A DNA stretch of 64,000 nt from JACIYW01 sp014359745. Lineage in GTDB: Bacteria; Pseudomonadota; Alphaproteobacteria; Rhodobacterales; Rhodobacteraceae. Of the stretch, positions 17,233 to 26,523 are shown in pieces; the stretch's first letter is position 1; each line of letters begins with the position of its first letter. A program made the position numbers and the translations under genes. The notes below the pieces were generated by a model, which ran no database searches, was not told the origin of the DNA, and saw nothing but the letters and a program-made list of their open reading frames with translations. The DNA lies in the NCBI GenBank assembly GCA_050433985.1, contig JBNPWE010000002.1, positions 186,001-250,000 on the forward strand, given 5' to 3'.

Positions 17233-18159
17233 ATGTCCCTCCTCAAGACTTTCGTTGCGGCTGCAGCCGCAACGCTCATCAGTATCACTGGCGCCGTGGC
17301 ACAACAAGCCGATGGCTCCGTCGGCAATCCCTACCGCGTCATGCTCATTCCCGCAGATGGCGGCACCGAAGACGGCACCAAGGCCGATTTCAAGCCGGTC
17401 TTCGACGCGGTGACCCAGACCACTGGCATCAACTTCGACATCAAGGTGGGCCAGACCTATGCCACCGTAATCGAGGCGATCTGTTCGGAGGTCATCGAAA
17501 TCGCCTGGTTTGGTGCGGCTTCCTACCTGCCCGCCAAGGAACGCGGCTGTGCCGAATTGCTGGCCGTCGATGTGAAAAAGGGCGCGTCGGTCTATTACTC
17601 CGGCATCTATGCCCACAAGGATAGCGGCATCGCCACCGTGGCCGATCTCAAGGGCCGCGAGATGGCCTTTGGCGATGCCAATTCAACGTCTTCCTTTGTC
17701 TATCCGGTGGCGATGATCATGGCGGCGGGCCTTGATCCGGCGACGGATCTAAGCGTGATCCGCATGACCGGCAGCCACGCCAACAGCCTCAAGGCGCTGG
17801 CCGAGGGCCATGTCGATGCCGCCGCCGCATCCTTCGACAGCTTCGAGAAGGCGATCAACCAGGGCACCATCAATGCTGCGGACTTCGTGGTCATCGCGAA
17901 ATCCGACCCGATCCCCAACCCGCCGCTGGCCATGTCGACCAAACTGCCCGCCGAGGTAAAGACGCGGCTGCGCGATGCCTTCAACACCGTGCACAAGGCC
18001 CCCGGCGTCACGCCCGAAATGATCCGCGGTTATGGCGGCAAGCAGGTTGACCGCTATGACGCCACCGTGACCGATGCGATGATGGCCCCGGCGCTGGTCA
18101 CGCTGTCCAGGGTTTCGGGCGATGTGCGCAACTCGATCATCGAGAAGGCATCGAACTGA
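17233..18159 (+). CDS. phnD: Phosphonate ABC transporter, periplasmic binding protein PhnD
   Basis: Captures phosphonates in the periplasm and hands them to PhnE. 308 residues, ATG 17233 after AAAGGAAG. Signal peptide with cleavage near GAVAQQA (about residue 24). The phosphonate-binding fold includes the YATVIEA and WFGAASY segments and the helix-capping NSTSSFVYP that binds the phosphonate group. Overlaps phnC by one base. Confidence 0.96.
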   Translation: MSLLKTFVAAAAATLISITGAVAQQADGSVGNPYRVMLIPADGGTEDGTKADFKPVFDAVTQTTGINFDIKVGQTYATVIEAICSEVIEIAWFGAASYLPAKERGCAELLAVDVKKGASVYYSGIYAHKDSGIATVADLKGREMAFGDANSTSSFVYPVAMIMAAGLDPATDLSVIRMTGSHANSLKALAEGHVDAAAASFDSFEKAINQGTINAADFVVIAKSDPIPNPPLAMSTKLPAEVKTRLRDAFNTVHKAPGVTPEMIRGYGGKQVDRYDATVTDAMMAPALVTLSRVSGDVRNSIIEKASN

Positions 18160-18986
18160 TGTCGGCGGCAGCGATCCTTCAAGCCGCGCTCGCAACCGGG
18201 GGAGGGGGGCAGGCGCACCTCTCCTTCCGGAACCTGCGCAAGGTCTATGCTGACGGGGTCGCGGCACTTGACGGCGTGTCGGCCCATGTCGCGCGCGGCG
18301 AGTTCTGCGTGGTGCTTGGCCCTTCCGGCTCTGGCAAATCGACGATGCTGCGGGTGGTGAACGGGCTGACCGATCTTACCTCGGGCGAAATGGTTCTGGG
18401 CGATACGGCGCTGTCGCCGAAAACCCTGCGCGGCATTCGCCGCCGGGTGGCGATGGTGCATCAGCAATTCAATCTGGTGGAACGCGCCAGTGTCGCCTCG
18501 AATGTGCTCTCGGGTGCGGTGGCCGAGGTGCCGGGCTGGCGCGCAATGCTGGGCTGGTATCCGCCCGATCTGCGCGCGCGCGTCTGCGAGGTGGCGGCGC
18601 GCGTGGGACTGGACGAAATCCATCTGCCCCGCCGCGCTTCGGCGCTGTCGGGCGGGCAACAGCAACGGGTGGGCATCGCCCGCGCGCTTCTGCTCAAGCC
18701 CGAGGTGATCCTTGCCGACGAACCGGTCGCCAGCCTTGACCCCGCGATCAGCCGCGAGGTTCTGGGGCTTCTGCGCGCGGCCGCCCGCGAACAGGGTGCC
18801 ACCTTGCTGTGCAGCCTGCATCAAACCGATCTGGCGCGTGAATTCGCCGACCGCATCATCGGGATGCGCAAAGGCCGCGTGGTTTTTGACGGCAAGCCCG
18901 CGCTGTTCGACGCCCGCGCCGAGGCGGAACTTTACGAAGGTCTGGCCGTGCCGGGCGCCGAGACCAGGGAGAAAGCCTATGCGTGA
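18159..18986 (+). CDS. phnC: Phosphonate ABC transporter ATPase PhnC
   Basis: Energises phosphonate import. 275 residues with Walker A GPSGSGKST near residue 52, Q-loop VHQQFNLVE, signature LSGGQQQR and Walker B VILADEPVASLD. The N-terminus carries about 18 extra residues before the ABC core (LSFRNLRKVY), consistent with either a short extension or a downstream start. It overlaps phnE by 8 bases. Confidence 0.95.
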   Translation: MSAAAILQAALATGGGGQAHLSFRNLRKVYADGVAALDGVSAHVARGEFCVVLGPSGSGKSTMLRVVNGLTDLTSGEMVLGDTALSPKTLRGIRRRVAMVHQQFNLVERASVASNVLSGAVAEVPGWRAMLGWYPPDLRARVCEVAARVGLDEIHLPRRASALSGGQQQRVGIARALLLKPEVILADEPVASLDPAISREVLGLLRAAAREQGATLLCSLHQTDLAREFADRIIGMRKGRVVFDGKPALFDARAEAELYEGLAVPGAETREKAYA

Positions 18987-20010
18987 GGCAATTCTGGAAA
19001 CCGGCGGGCATCCGCGCCCCGCATCGGAATGGCACCTGCGCGCGCCCTATGACTGGCGCGCGGCGCTGGCCGTGTTGCTGGTCGCAACCGCGCTTTTGTG
19101 GTCGGGGCAGCGCATGGAGGTGGGCCGCATGCTTGGCATGACCGGCGAGGCGGTGCTCGCCGCCGTGGGCCTGCGCGACGAAAGCCAGGTTGGCAAGGGT
19201 CTGGGCCGGATGCTGGGCGCGCTTTTTCCCTTTGTGATCGAAGACCGGCAGGAACTGGCGCGCCTTACCGATTTCGACCGCGACAACTTGCCGATGTTCA
19301 CCCGGATCGAGGCGGTCGAGGTCACGACCTATCACCTGAACGCCGAAACGCTTCAGGCCGAACCGCAGGTCGCGGTGAAGGAATATCTGGTTCACCCGTT
19401 CGGCTATCTGACCAAGGTGCTGGGCAAGATGGTCGAGACATTCGAGATCGCCATCTGGGCGACGATCATCGCGGTTCTGCTGTCGGTGCCGCTCGCCTTT
19501 TTCGGGGCGCGGAACTACACGCCGAACCGTTTTGCCTATTCGGCCAGCCGGGGCGTGGTCAGTTTCCTGCGCTCGATGCCGGAGCTGATTATCGCGATGT
19601 TTCTTGTTCTCGGCTTCGGCTTTGGCGCCATCGCGGGCTATCTGGCGCTTGGCCTGCACGGCGCGGGGTTTCTGGGCAAGTTCTATGCCGAGGATATCGA
19701 AGCCGCCGACCGCAAGCCGCAAGAGGCGCTGACAGCCCTTGGCGCGGGCAAGCTGCGGGTGCTGCGCGCCGCCGTGCTGCCACAGGTGGCGCCGTCTTAT
19801 GTGGCCTATACGCTTTATGTTCTGGATCGCAACGTGCGCATGGCCGCTGTCATCGGTCTCGTCGGGGCGGGGGGTATCGGGCAGGAACTGAAGGGCCGTT
19901 ATGACACGTTTGAATATGGCCATGTCGGCACGATCCTTCTGGTGATCTTTCTCACCGTTTTCGTGCTGGATCAGGTTTCGGCCCGGTTGCGCGCCCGGCT
20001 GATTGGATAG
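18979..20010 (+). CDS. phnE: Phosphonate ABC transporter permease PhnE
   Basis: Inner-membrane permease of the phosphonate importer, 343 residues. A first hydrophobic segment at about 29-43 is followed by a roughly 100-residue polar region, then the permease core with the ABC-interacting EAA-type loop (EALTALGAGKLRVLRAAVLPQ near 250-270). Longer than the E. coli protein, but such extended forms are common in alphaproteobacteria. Start ATG lies inside the 3' end of phnC. Confidence 0.94.
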   Translation: MREAILETGGHPRPASEWHLRAPYDWRAALAVLLVATALLWSGQRMEVGRMLGMTGEAVLAAVGLRDESQVGKGLGRMLGALFPFVIEDRQELARLTDFDRDNLPMFTRIEAVEVTTYHLNAETLQAEPQVAVKEYLVHPFGYLTKVLGKMVETFEIAIWATIIAVLLSVPLAFFGARNYTPNRFAYSASRGVVSFLRSMPELIIAMFLVLGFGFGAIAGYLALGLHGAGFLGKFYAEDIEAADRKPQEALTALGAGKLRVLRAAVLPQVAPSYVAYTLYVLDRNVRMAAVIGLVGAGGIGQELKGRYDTFEYGHVGTILLVIFLTVFVLDQVSARLRARLIG

Positions 20011-20014
20011 GGAA

Positions 20015-20470
20015 ATGACGATGAGACCGGACAGGGAAGACTGGACTGCGGCACTGGCCGCAGCCGACAAGGGGCGGGTCGCGGCACTGGCCGACAGCAT
20101 CCGCGACCGCGCACAGGTGGAACCGATGGCACCGCCACGTGAAGGGCTGATGCTGATGCAATTGCGCGACTCGGTCGCGGGTGCCGCGTTCCATCTGGGC
20201 GAGATGCCGATGGCGCGCGTGTATCTGCGCCTGACCGCCCCCGAGGGGGGGGGCGAAGGGGGGGCGGCGCTGATGAGCGACGATCTGGCACTGGTCACAC
20301 GGCTGGCCATTCTGGATGCCGCGCTGATGGCCGACTTGCCCGAAGCGCCCGAGATCGAGGCGTTGCTTGCCGAGGGCATGGCCGTGCGCGCTGAAGTGCA
20401 GGCCCGCCGCGCACTGGCGCTTGACCGCACCAAGGTGGATTTCCAGCTTTTGTCGGAGGAAGGCGAATGA
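20015..20470 (+). CDS. phnG: C-P lyase core subunit PhnG
   Basis: Component of the PhnGHIJ core complex, which transfers the phosphonate to ribose of ATP and cleaves the C-P bond. 151 residues from ATG 20015; ATG 20021 fits the GGGAA site equally well. Family features: AxxRDxVxGxxFxLGE (LRDSVAGAAFHLGEMPM) and VARVYLRL-type segments. It starts 4 bases after phnE and overlaps phnH by 4. Confidence 0.94.
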   Translation: MTMRPDREDWTAALAAADKGRVAALADSIRDRAQVEPMAPPREGLMLMQLRDSVAGAAFHLGEMPMARVYLRLTAPEGGGEGGAALMSDDLALVTRLAILDAALMADLPEAPEIEALLAEGMAVRAEVQARRALALDRTKVDFQLLSEEGE

Positions 20471-21021
20471 GCGTGCTTGACCTGCCCCGCCTCTGGCGAC
20501 CCGAGACGCATCAGGCGCTGTTTCGCCGTATCCTCGATGCCACCGCGCGCCCCGGCCAGATAGCGGATTTGGGCGATCTGCTGGATGGTCGCCCCGCCGC
20601 GCTCGCTGCCCTTGCCACCTTTTGCGACAATACCCAGACGCTGGCCGATCTGACCGGCACGCTGTCGGAGACTGATCTTGCCTTTCTGGACGTGGGCAAG
20701 GCGACACCGGAGCAGGCCGGGTTCATCCTTGCCCGTGGCGCAGACGCGCCCGGTTTCATCCCGCGCCTTGGCTCGCTGGACGCACCCGAGGGCGGGGCGA
20801 CGCTGGTGGTTATGGTCGAAAGCCTGAAGGATGGGGCGCCGCTGGTCCTGACCGGGCCGGGCATCAAGCGCACGGCCACGCTTGCGCCCAAGGGCCTTGC
20901 GCCCGAATGGCTGGCGGCCCGCGCGCGCTGGTGCGCCGATTTCCCGATCGGGGTGGATATCGTGCTTGCGGATGCCACAAGCCTGATGATCCTGCCCCGC
21001 ACAACCAAGATAGGAGCCTGA
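20467..21021 (+). CDS. phnH: C-P lyase core subunit PhnH
   Basis: Core complex subunit related to PLP-transferase folds but without PLP; forms the centre of the PhnGHI assembly with ATP. 184 residues, beginning with the characteristic RPETHQALFRRILDATARPG and ending near the family's PLP-like C-terminal helix. 4-base overlap with phnG; 3 bases before phnI. Confidence 0.94.
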   Translation: MSVLDLPRLWRPETHQALFRRILDATARPGQIADLGDLLDGRPAALAALATFCDNTQTLADLTGTLSETDLAFLDVGKATPEQAGFILARGADAPGFIPRLGSLDAPEGGATLVVMVESLKDGAPLVLTGPGIKRTATLAPKGLAPEWLAARARWCADFPIGVDIVLADATSLMILPRTTKIGA

Positions 21022-21024
21022 GCC

Positions 21025-22131
21025 ATGGCCTATGTTGCCATTCGCGGCGGGGCTGACGCGATCAAGGGCGCGGCCCGCCTGATGGACGTGCTGCGCGCCA
21101 TGGGCGATGCCGCCCCGCTGGAGCTTGACCAGATCGAACGCCAGATGCCGCTTTTGCATTCCAGGGTGCTGTCCGAGGGCAGCCTGTATCATCCGCGCCT
21201 TGCCTCGCTGGCGCTGAAACAATCGCTGGGCGACAGCCTTGAGGCGGCGTTCTTTCTGCGCGCCTATCGTTCGACCAAGCCGCGCCTTGGCGAAACCGCG
21301 CCGCATGACACCCGCAACATGCGCGTGATCCGCCGCGTCTCTGCCGCGTTCAAGGATATTCCCGGCGGGCAGATGTTGGGGGCGACGCCCGATTACCTGC
21401 ATCGCCTGTTCCGGTTCGAGCTGATGGACGAGGGTGCCGAGCGGTTTGACGAAATCGCCCGCGACTGGCTGGGCAACCGCGCGGCAAGTGACACGCCGCT
21501 GACCTTTCCCAAGGTGCTGGATACCTTGCGCGACGAGGGGCTGCTGGCCCCGCTGGCCGACAGCGACGAGGAACCGTTCGACATTACCCGCGAACCGCTG
21601 ATCTTTCCGGTGCCACGTTCGGCGCAACTGGCGACCATGGCGCGCGGCGAGACCGGTGGCTTGCTGGCGCTGGCCTATTCCAACATGCGCGGCTACGGCG
21701 ATGTGCATCCCACTGTGGGCGAATTGCGCGTCGGCTATGTGCCGGTGATGGTGCCCCACCCGGTCACCGGCAAGCCGATGGAGGCGGGCGAGGTTCTGGT
21801 GACCGAATGCGAAATCGTCGCCATGTTCGAGAAATCCGACGATGGTGCGCCGGTGTTCACGCTGGGTTACGGGGCCTGCTTTGGCCATAACGAGGTGAAG
21901 GCGATTGCCATGTCCGTGCTGGACCGTGCAATCAGTGTTGCCAAGGAAAAGGGCCGCATCGCCAACCCCTCGGAAGACCCGGAATTCGTGCTGCTGCATG
22001 TGGACGGGATCGAGAGCATGGGCTTTTGCACGCATTACAAGATGCCCCATTACGTCACCTTCCAATCCGACATGGACCGCCTGCGCGCGGCACGCGGTAA
22101 AGCCGAGGAGGCCGAAAATGCACCCCGCTGA
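21025..22131 (+). CDS. phnI: C-P lyase core subunit PhnI (nucleosidase)
   Basis: With PhnG and PhnH, displaces the adenine of ATP by methylphosphonate; PhnI alone shows nucleosidase activity. 368 residues, N-terminus YVAIRGGADAIKGAARLMD, conserved LAYSNMRGYGDVHPTVGELRVGYV segment around 215-235 split by the GYG turn, and a C-terminal metal-binding histidine region (THYKMPHYVTF). It overlaps phnJ by 14 bases. Confidence 0.95.
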   Translation: MAYVAIRGGADAIKGAARLMDVLRAMGDAAPLELDQIERQMPLLHSRVLSEGSLYHPRLASLALKQSLGDSLEAAFFLRAYRSTKPRLGETAPHDTRNMRVIRRVSAAFKDIPGGQMLGATPDYLHRLFRFELMDEGAERFDEIARDWLGNRAASDTPLTFPKVLDTLRDEGLLAPLADSDEEPFDITREPLIFPVPRSAQLATMARGETGGLLALAYSNMRGYGDVHPTVGELRVGYVPVMVPHPVTGKPMEAGEVLVTECEIVAMFEKSDDGAPVFTLGYGACFGHNEVKAIAMSVLDRAISVAKEKGRIANPSEDPEFVLLHVDGIESMGFCTHYKMPHYVTFQSDMDRLRAARGKAEEAENAPR

Positions 22132-23017
22132 CACAATGGGCCAGACCCGCGAAGGTGCGCAATACGGCTTTGCCTTCCTTGACGAGGACGCCAAGCGCGA
22201 ACTGCGCCGCTCCATCTTCAAGGCGGTCTGCATTCCGGGCCATCAGGTGCCATATGCCAGCCGCGAAATGCCCATTGCGCGCGGTTTTGGCACCGGCGGG
22301 ATGCAGCTGACACTGGCATTGCTGGGGCCGGATGACACCTGCAAGGTGATCGACCAGGGCGCCGATGACAGCGTGAACGCGGCCAATATCCGCAACTTTT
22401 TCGCGCTCACCTGTCCGGGCGTCACCGGCACGCTGCGCACCGAAGAGGCAAGCGTGATCCAGACCCGCCACCGCATCCCCGAATTGCCGCTGCGCGCCGA
22501 TCAGATCCTTGTGTTTCAGGTCCCTTACCCCGACCCGCTGGTGGTGGTGGAACCCAACGCGGCGAAACGCCGCCGGATGCACGGGCGCGCCGATTACGCG
22601 CGGCTCTGGGTCAAGCTTTACGAGGATATGGTAGCCTTTGACGAGATCACCATTTCGCACCGTTACCCCACCCGGATCAACGGGCATTACATCATCGACC
22701 CGTCGCCGATCCCGCGTTTTGACGTACCCAAACTGCATCAGGCCGAGTGCCTGTATCTCTTTGGTGCGGGCCGCGAAAAGCGCATCTATGCCGTGCCGCC
22801 CCATACCGACGCGGTGCCCATCACCTTCACCGATGTGCCCTTCGTCGTGGAAAGTTTCCGCGACAAGACAACCGGCAAGCGCCATACCTGCCGCCGCTGC
22901 GGGGCCGATGACAGTTTCCTTGACGAATTCCTCGATGATGACGGCGCGCGCATCTTTCAATGCTCGGACGCTGCCTGGTGCGACATGCGCCTGGAACGGC
23001 TGGAGGCCGCAGAATGA
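22118..23017 (+). CDS. phnJ: C-P lyase PhnJ (radical SAM)
   Basis: Radical-SAM enzyme that cleaves the C-P bond of 5-phosphoribosyl 1-phosphonates, releasing the alkane. 299 residues. The cysteine set is C258-x2-C261-x20-C282-x5-C288; the E. coli pattern is CX2C-x21-C-x5-C, so the middle gap is one shorter. The last cysteine corresponds to the catalytic thiyl cysteine. The glycine-rich ARGFGTGGMQLT near 54-65 is also conserved. ATG lies inside the phnI 3' end. Confidence 0.96.
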   Translation: MHPADTMGQTREGAQYGFAFLDEDAKRELRRSIFKAVCIPGHQVPYASREMPIARGFGTGGMQLTLALLGPDDTCKVIDQGADDSVNAANIRNFFALTCPGVTGTLRTEEASVIQTRHRIPELPLRADQILVFQVPYPDPLVVVEPNAAKRRRMHGRADYARLWVKLYEDMVAFDEITISHRYPTRINGHYIIDPSPIPRFDVPKLHQAECLYLFGAGREKRIYAVPPHTDAVPITFTDVPFVVESFRDKTTGKRHTCRRCGADDSFLDEFLDDDGARIFQCSDAAWCDMRLERLEAAE

Positions 23018-23844
23018 AACCGATCCTAGACGTTGACAACCTGACCCGCATCCACGGCCCCGGCTGCCCGGCGTGCCTTGATGTGACCGGGCCGGAACAT
23101 GACACCAACATCTGCCGCCATTGCGGGTCTGTCGTGGCCGTGGCGGACGCATCCCTGCGCCTGCACAAGGGCGAGGTGCTGGGCATCATGGGCGAGAGTG
23201 GTTCGGGCAAATCCAGCCTCGTGAAGATGCTGTATTTCGATGACAAGCCGACCTCGGGCCGCGCCACATTCCATGACGAAGGCCACGCGCATGACCTGTT
23301 TTCGCTCAATGAGGCGCAGCAATTGCGCCTGCGCGACACGCGGATGGGGATGGTCTATCAGAACCCGTCGCTGGGGCTGAATTTCGACATCTCAGCCGGC
23401 GGCAACATCGCCGAGCGGCTGCTCATGTCCGACGAACTCAGCTACCGGGTGATCCGCGAAAAGGCCACGGCGCTGCTGGCCCGGACCGAGGTGCCGCCCG
23501 CGCGGATGGACGAGCTGCCGCGCAACTTTTCGGGCGGGATGCAGCAGCGGGTGCAGATCGCGCGGGCGCTGTCTACCGGCGCGCCGCTGTTGCTGCTGGA
23601 CGAGGTGACAACGGGGCTTGATCTGTCGGTACAGGCGCGCATCCTCGATCTGATCATGGAATTGCAGGAGGTCACGGGCGTGTCGATGCTGGTGGTCACG
23701 CATGACCTTGGCGTGGTGCGGCATCTGACCACCCGCACCATCGTGATGAAATACGGCCGCATCATCGAGTCGGGGCTGACCGACCAGATCCTTGAGGATC
23801 CGCAGGCGGCCTATACCCAACAACTTGTTTCCAGCGCATTGTGA
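23014..23844 (+). CDS. phnK: C-P lyase accessory ATPase PhnK with a four-cysteine insertion
   Basis: ABC-type ATPase that docks on PhnJ in the C-P lyase complex. 276 residues: Walker A GESGSGKSS near 62-70, signature FSGGMQQR, Walker B LLLDEVTTGLD. Between the first strand and Walker A there is an insertion with C18-x2-C21 and C34-x2-C37, a zinc-ribbon-like arrangement not present in the E. coli protein as I recall it. It overlaps phnJ by 4 bases. Confidence 0.94.
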   Translation: MKPILDVDNLTRIHGPGCPACLDVTGPEHDTNICRHCGSVVAVADASLRLHKGEVLGIMGESGSGKSSLVKMLYFDDKPTSGRATFHDEGHAHDLFSLNEAQQLRLRDTRMGMVYQNPSLGLNFDISAGGNIAERLLMSDELSYRVIREKATALLARTEVPPARMDELPRNFSGGMQQRVQIARALSTGAPLLLLDEVTTGLDLSVQARILDLIMELQEVTGVSMLVVTHDLGVVRHLTTRTIVMKYGRIIESGLTDQILEDPQAAYTQQLVSSAL

Positions 23845-23851
23845 GGGCCTG

Positions 23852-24556
23852 ATGAACACTATTCTTTCCGTGCGCGATCTGGGCAAGGGGTTCTATATCC
23901 ACGACCGCGCGAAACATGTGCCGGCCGCCGAGGGGATCAGTTTCGATCTGAAACCGGGGCAGTTGGCCGCGCTTGTGGGTCCGTCGGGGGCGGGGAAATC
24001 CTCGCTTCTCAAGGCGATCTACCGCACCTATCTGCCGTCTTCGGGTCAGGTGCTTTATCGCACCGCAGCGGGGGATCTGGTCGATCTGGCCTCTGCGCCC
24101 GAAACGCGGATCACCGACCTGCGCCGCGCCGAAATCGGCTTTGTCACCCAGTTCCTGCACTGCTTGCCGCGCCTCTCGACGCTCGACGTGGTGGCGCGCC
24201 CGCTTTTGCAACAAGGCGTGGCGCGCGCCGCAGCACATGACAAGGCGGCACGGATACTGACGGCGCTGGCGATCCCGCAGCAACTTTGGGATGCGACGCC
24301 TGCCACCTTTTCCGGCGGTGAACGCCAGCGCGTGAACATCGCGCGCAGCTTTACCCAAGGGGGCCGCCTGATGCTGCTGGATGAACCCACCGCCAGCCTT
24401 GATCCGGTGGCGGGTGAAAACGTCTGCGCGATGATCGAGGCAGCCAAGGCCGAGGGTACGGCGATGGTCGGCATCTTTCACGACATGGCCGTGGTGGACC
24501 GGCTGGCCGATGTGAAAATCAACGTGGAACGCAAGGCGTTCGAGGCGGTCGCATGA
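23852..24556 (+). CDS. phnL: C-P lyase accessory ATPase PhnL
   Basis: Second ABC-type ATPase of the system; forms a dimer with PhnK on the core complex. 234 residues with Walker A GPSGAGKSS near 43-51, signature FSGGERQRV, Walker B LMLLDEPTASLD and H-loop GIFHD. Starts 7 bases after phnK and overlaps phnM by 4. Confidence 0.94.
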   Translation: MNTILSVRDLGKGFYIHDRAKHVPAAEGISFDLKPGQLAALVGPSGAGKSSLLKAIYRTYLPSSGQVLYRTAAGDLVDLASAPETRITDLRRAEIGFVTQFLHCLPRLSTLDVVARPLLQQGVARAAAHDKAARILTALAIPQQLWDATPATFSGGERQRVNIARSFTQGGRLMLLDEPTASLDPVAGENVCAMIEAAKAEGTAMVGIFHDMAVVDRLADVKINVERKAFEAVA

Positions 24557-25689
24557 GCCTGCATCTGGAAAACGCCCGCATCGTCACGCCCGAAGGTGTT
24601 CACGATGGCAGCCTGACGATTGAGGATGGCCACATCTTGGCGCTTGGCGCATACGCACCTGCGGGGGCCACGCGGATCGACCTTGGCGGCGATCTGCTGC
24701 TGCCGGGTCTCATCGACCTGCACGGCGACGCGATTGAAAAAGAGGTCGAACCGCGCCCCAACGCCTTTTTCCCGCTGCCCGTGGCGCTCGATGCCATCGA
24801 CCGGCGCATGGCGGCGGCGGGCGTGACCACCACCTTTCACGGTATCAGCTTTGCCGAGGGCGAATTGGGCGTGCGCGACGTGGAGTTCGCCGAAACGCTG
24901 GCCCGCGCGCTGCACGGGTTTGCGGGCGCGGTCGATCACCGCGTACATGTGCGCTATGAGCTGACCGATGCCGGATCAGAGGCGCGGGTAACGCGGCTGA
25001 TCGACGACGGCGTGGCAAGCTTGCTTTCCTTCATGGACCACACGCCGGGGCAGGGTCAGTTCAAGGACGCGAGCGCCTATGGCGCATACTTTGGCCGTGT
25101 CTATGCCAAGGATGACGGCGAGATCCTCGACAAGATCACCGCCAAACAGGCCGAGGCGGGCAATCTGGTGGCCCGTGTCGAGCGGTTGGCGGGGCACGCC
25201 CGCCCGCATGGCGTGGCGCTGGCCGGTCACGATGACGAGGGCGCCGAGCGCGTCGCCTTCATGGCCCGCATGGGTGCCACGATCAGCGAGTTTCCCCTCG
25301 ATCTGGACACCGCGCGGGCAGGCCATGCCGCAGGGCTTGTCACGCTCTTTGGCGCGCCCAACGTGCTGCGCGGGCGCAGCCAGTCGGGCGCGCTGTCGGC
25401 GCGCGATGCGATTGCTGCGGGGGTGGCGGGGGCGCTCTGTTCCGATTACGCGCCGCAGGCGATGCTACCCGCGCTTTTTGTGCTGACAGACGAGATGGGG
25501 CTTGACTGGTCACAGGCGCTTGACCTGCTGGCAGGGGCGTCGGCCCGCGCGGCGGGTCTTTCCGACCGGGGCGTGATCGCGCCCGGCAAACGCGCTGATC
25601 TGATCCGGGTTCGGGATACGGGGGCTGCATTGTCGGTGACCGCGACATGGGTTGCGGGGCGGCAGGTCTATGCCTTTGGCGTGTCATGA
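24553..25689 (+). CDS. phnM: RPnTP pyrophosphohydrolase PhnM
   Basis: Amidohydrolase-superfamily enzyme that removes pyrophosphate from ribosyl phosphonate triphosphate, giving the monophosphate substrate for PhnJ. 378 residues. Metal ligands are suggested by LIDLHGDAIEKEVEPRPN near 54-71, FHGISF near 97 and LAGHDDE near 222; the late DYAPQAM segment is also typical. 4-base overlaps with both phnL and phnN. Confidence 0.95.
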   Translation: MSLHLENARIVTPEGVHDGSLTIEDGHILALGAYAPAGATRIDLGGDLLLPGLIDLHGDAIEKEVEPRPNAFFPLPVALDAIDRRMAAAGVTTTFHGISFAEGELGVRDVEFAETLARALHGFAGAVDHRVHVRYELTDAGSEARVTRLIDDGVASLLSFMDHTPGQGQFKDASAYGAYFGRVYAKDDGEILDKITAKQAEAGNLVARVERLAGHARPHGVALAGHDDEGAERVAFMARMGATISEFPLDLDTARAGHAAGLVTLFGAPNVLRGRSQSGALSARDAIAAGVAGALCSDYAPQAMLPALFVLTDEMGLDWSQALDLLAGASARAAGLSDRGVIAPGKRADLIRVRDTGAALSVTATWVAGRQVYAFGVS

Positions 25690-26249
25690 CGGGGCGGCTG
25701 TTCCTTGTCGTGGGGCCGTCGGGCGCGGGCAAGGACACCGTGATCGCGGGCACGATGGATCGGCTATCGCCAGAGGATGACGTGATCCTTGCCCGCCGCA
25801 TCATCACCCGCCCCCTGCATGCCGACGGGGCCGAACAGCACGTTCCCGTCACGCCCGCCGCCTTCGCGCGGCTGCGCGCGGCGGGGGCCTTTGCGCTGGA
25901 CTGGGACAGCCACGGGCTGAGTTATGGCATCGGGGCAGAGCTGCGGCATTGGTTGGCTGCTGGCATGACGGTGATCGCCAACGGCTCGCGCGCGGCGCTT
26001 CCCGCCGCGCGGGTGGCCTTCGGGTCGGCGCTGATCGCCACCGAAATCACCGCCCGGCCTGAAACGCTGGCAGCCCGCCTGGCGGCAAGGGGGCGGGAGA
26101 GCGCGCCGGACATCGCCGCGCGCCTGTCCCGCACCGATGGCCTGCCGCCCGTGCCGGTCGATCTGACCATCGCCAACGACGGCACGCCCGAAGGGGCCGC
26201 CGCGGCGCTTTTCGTCGCGATCCGGCGCGGGGCAAGAACACGCGCCTGA
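25686..26249 (+). CDS. phnN: Ribose 1,5-bisphosphokinase PhnN
   Basis: Phosphorylates ribose 1,5-bisphosphate to PRPP, salvaging the sugar product of the C-P lyase route. 187 residues, guanylate-kinase-like fold with P-loop GPSGAGKDT at 10-18 and the LARRIITRP segment near 36. Last gene of the phn cluster. phnO and phnP homologues are not seen here, so the cyclic phosphate product must be opened by an enzyme encoded elsewhere. Confidence 0.94.
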   Translation: MTGRLFLVVGPSGAGKDTVIAGTMDRLSPEDDVILARRIITRPLHADGAEQHVPVTPAAFARLRAAGAFALDWDSHGLSYGIGAELRHWLAAGMTVIANGSRAALPAARVAFGSALIATEITARPETLAARLAARGRESAPDIAARLSRTDGLPPVPVDLTIANDGTPEGAAAALFVAIRRGARTRA

Positions 26250-26286
26250 CCTTCCCTGGCACCGGCGGCGTCTGGGCTGGCCCCGT

Positions 26287-26523
26287 TCATGGCTGCACCT
26301 GCGCGGCGGGCAATGCGTTCTGTATCGGAACGGTCACGGTGATGCCGGTCGCCCTGATCCATTCCCGCCCGACGCTGGGCCGCTGGACCTTGTTCTCGCG
26401 CAGAAACCCCACCATGGCGTCGAGCATCTTCGCCGCCTCCTGATCCGGGCTGTCGCGCTGCCCGATTGCACCCGCCCCGCCGCCGGGGTAGGACGGCGCA
26501 AACCGGGGTGCGGCGGATGACAG
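26287..26523 (-). pseudogene. Small open stretch or gene remnant opposite phnN/gap
   Basis: The minus strand is open from 26523 to a TGA at 26287-26289 with coding-like G/C third positions. It reads RFAPSYPGGGAGAIGQ and later MLDAMVGFLRENKVQ. ATG at 26427 is preceded by AGGAGG with about 8 bases spacing and would give 46 residues. It resembles the C-terminal end of a larger protein whose 5' part is missing, since a stop codon lies just upstream. I do not recognise the family. Confidence 0.3.

Noticed and set aside
18856..22233. A 1125-codon open frame on the minus strand across phnE, phnG, phnH and phnI
   Set aside because: It is the antisense shadow of high-GC codons. The plus-strand proteins are clear Phn family members with overlapping starts and stops, and the antisense product resembles nothing and is rich in His, Gln and Arg.
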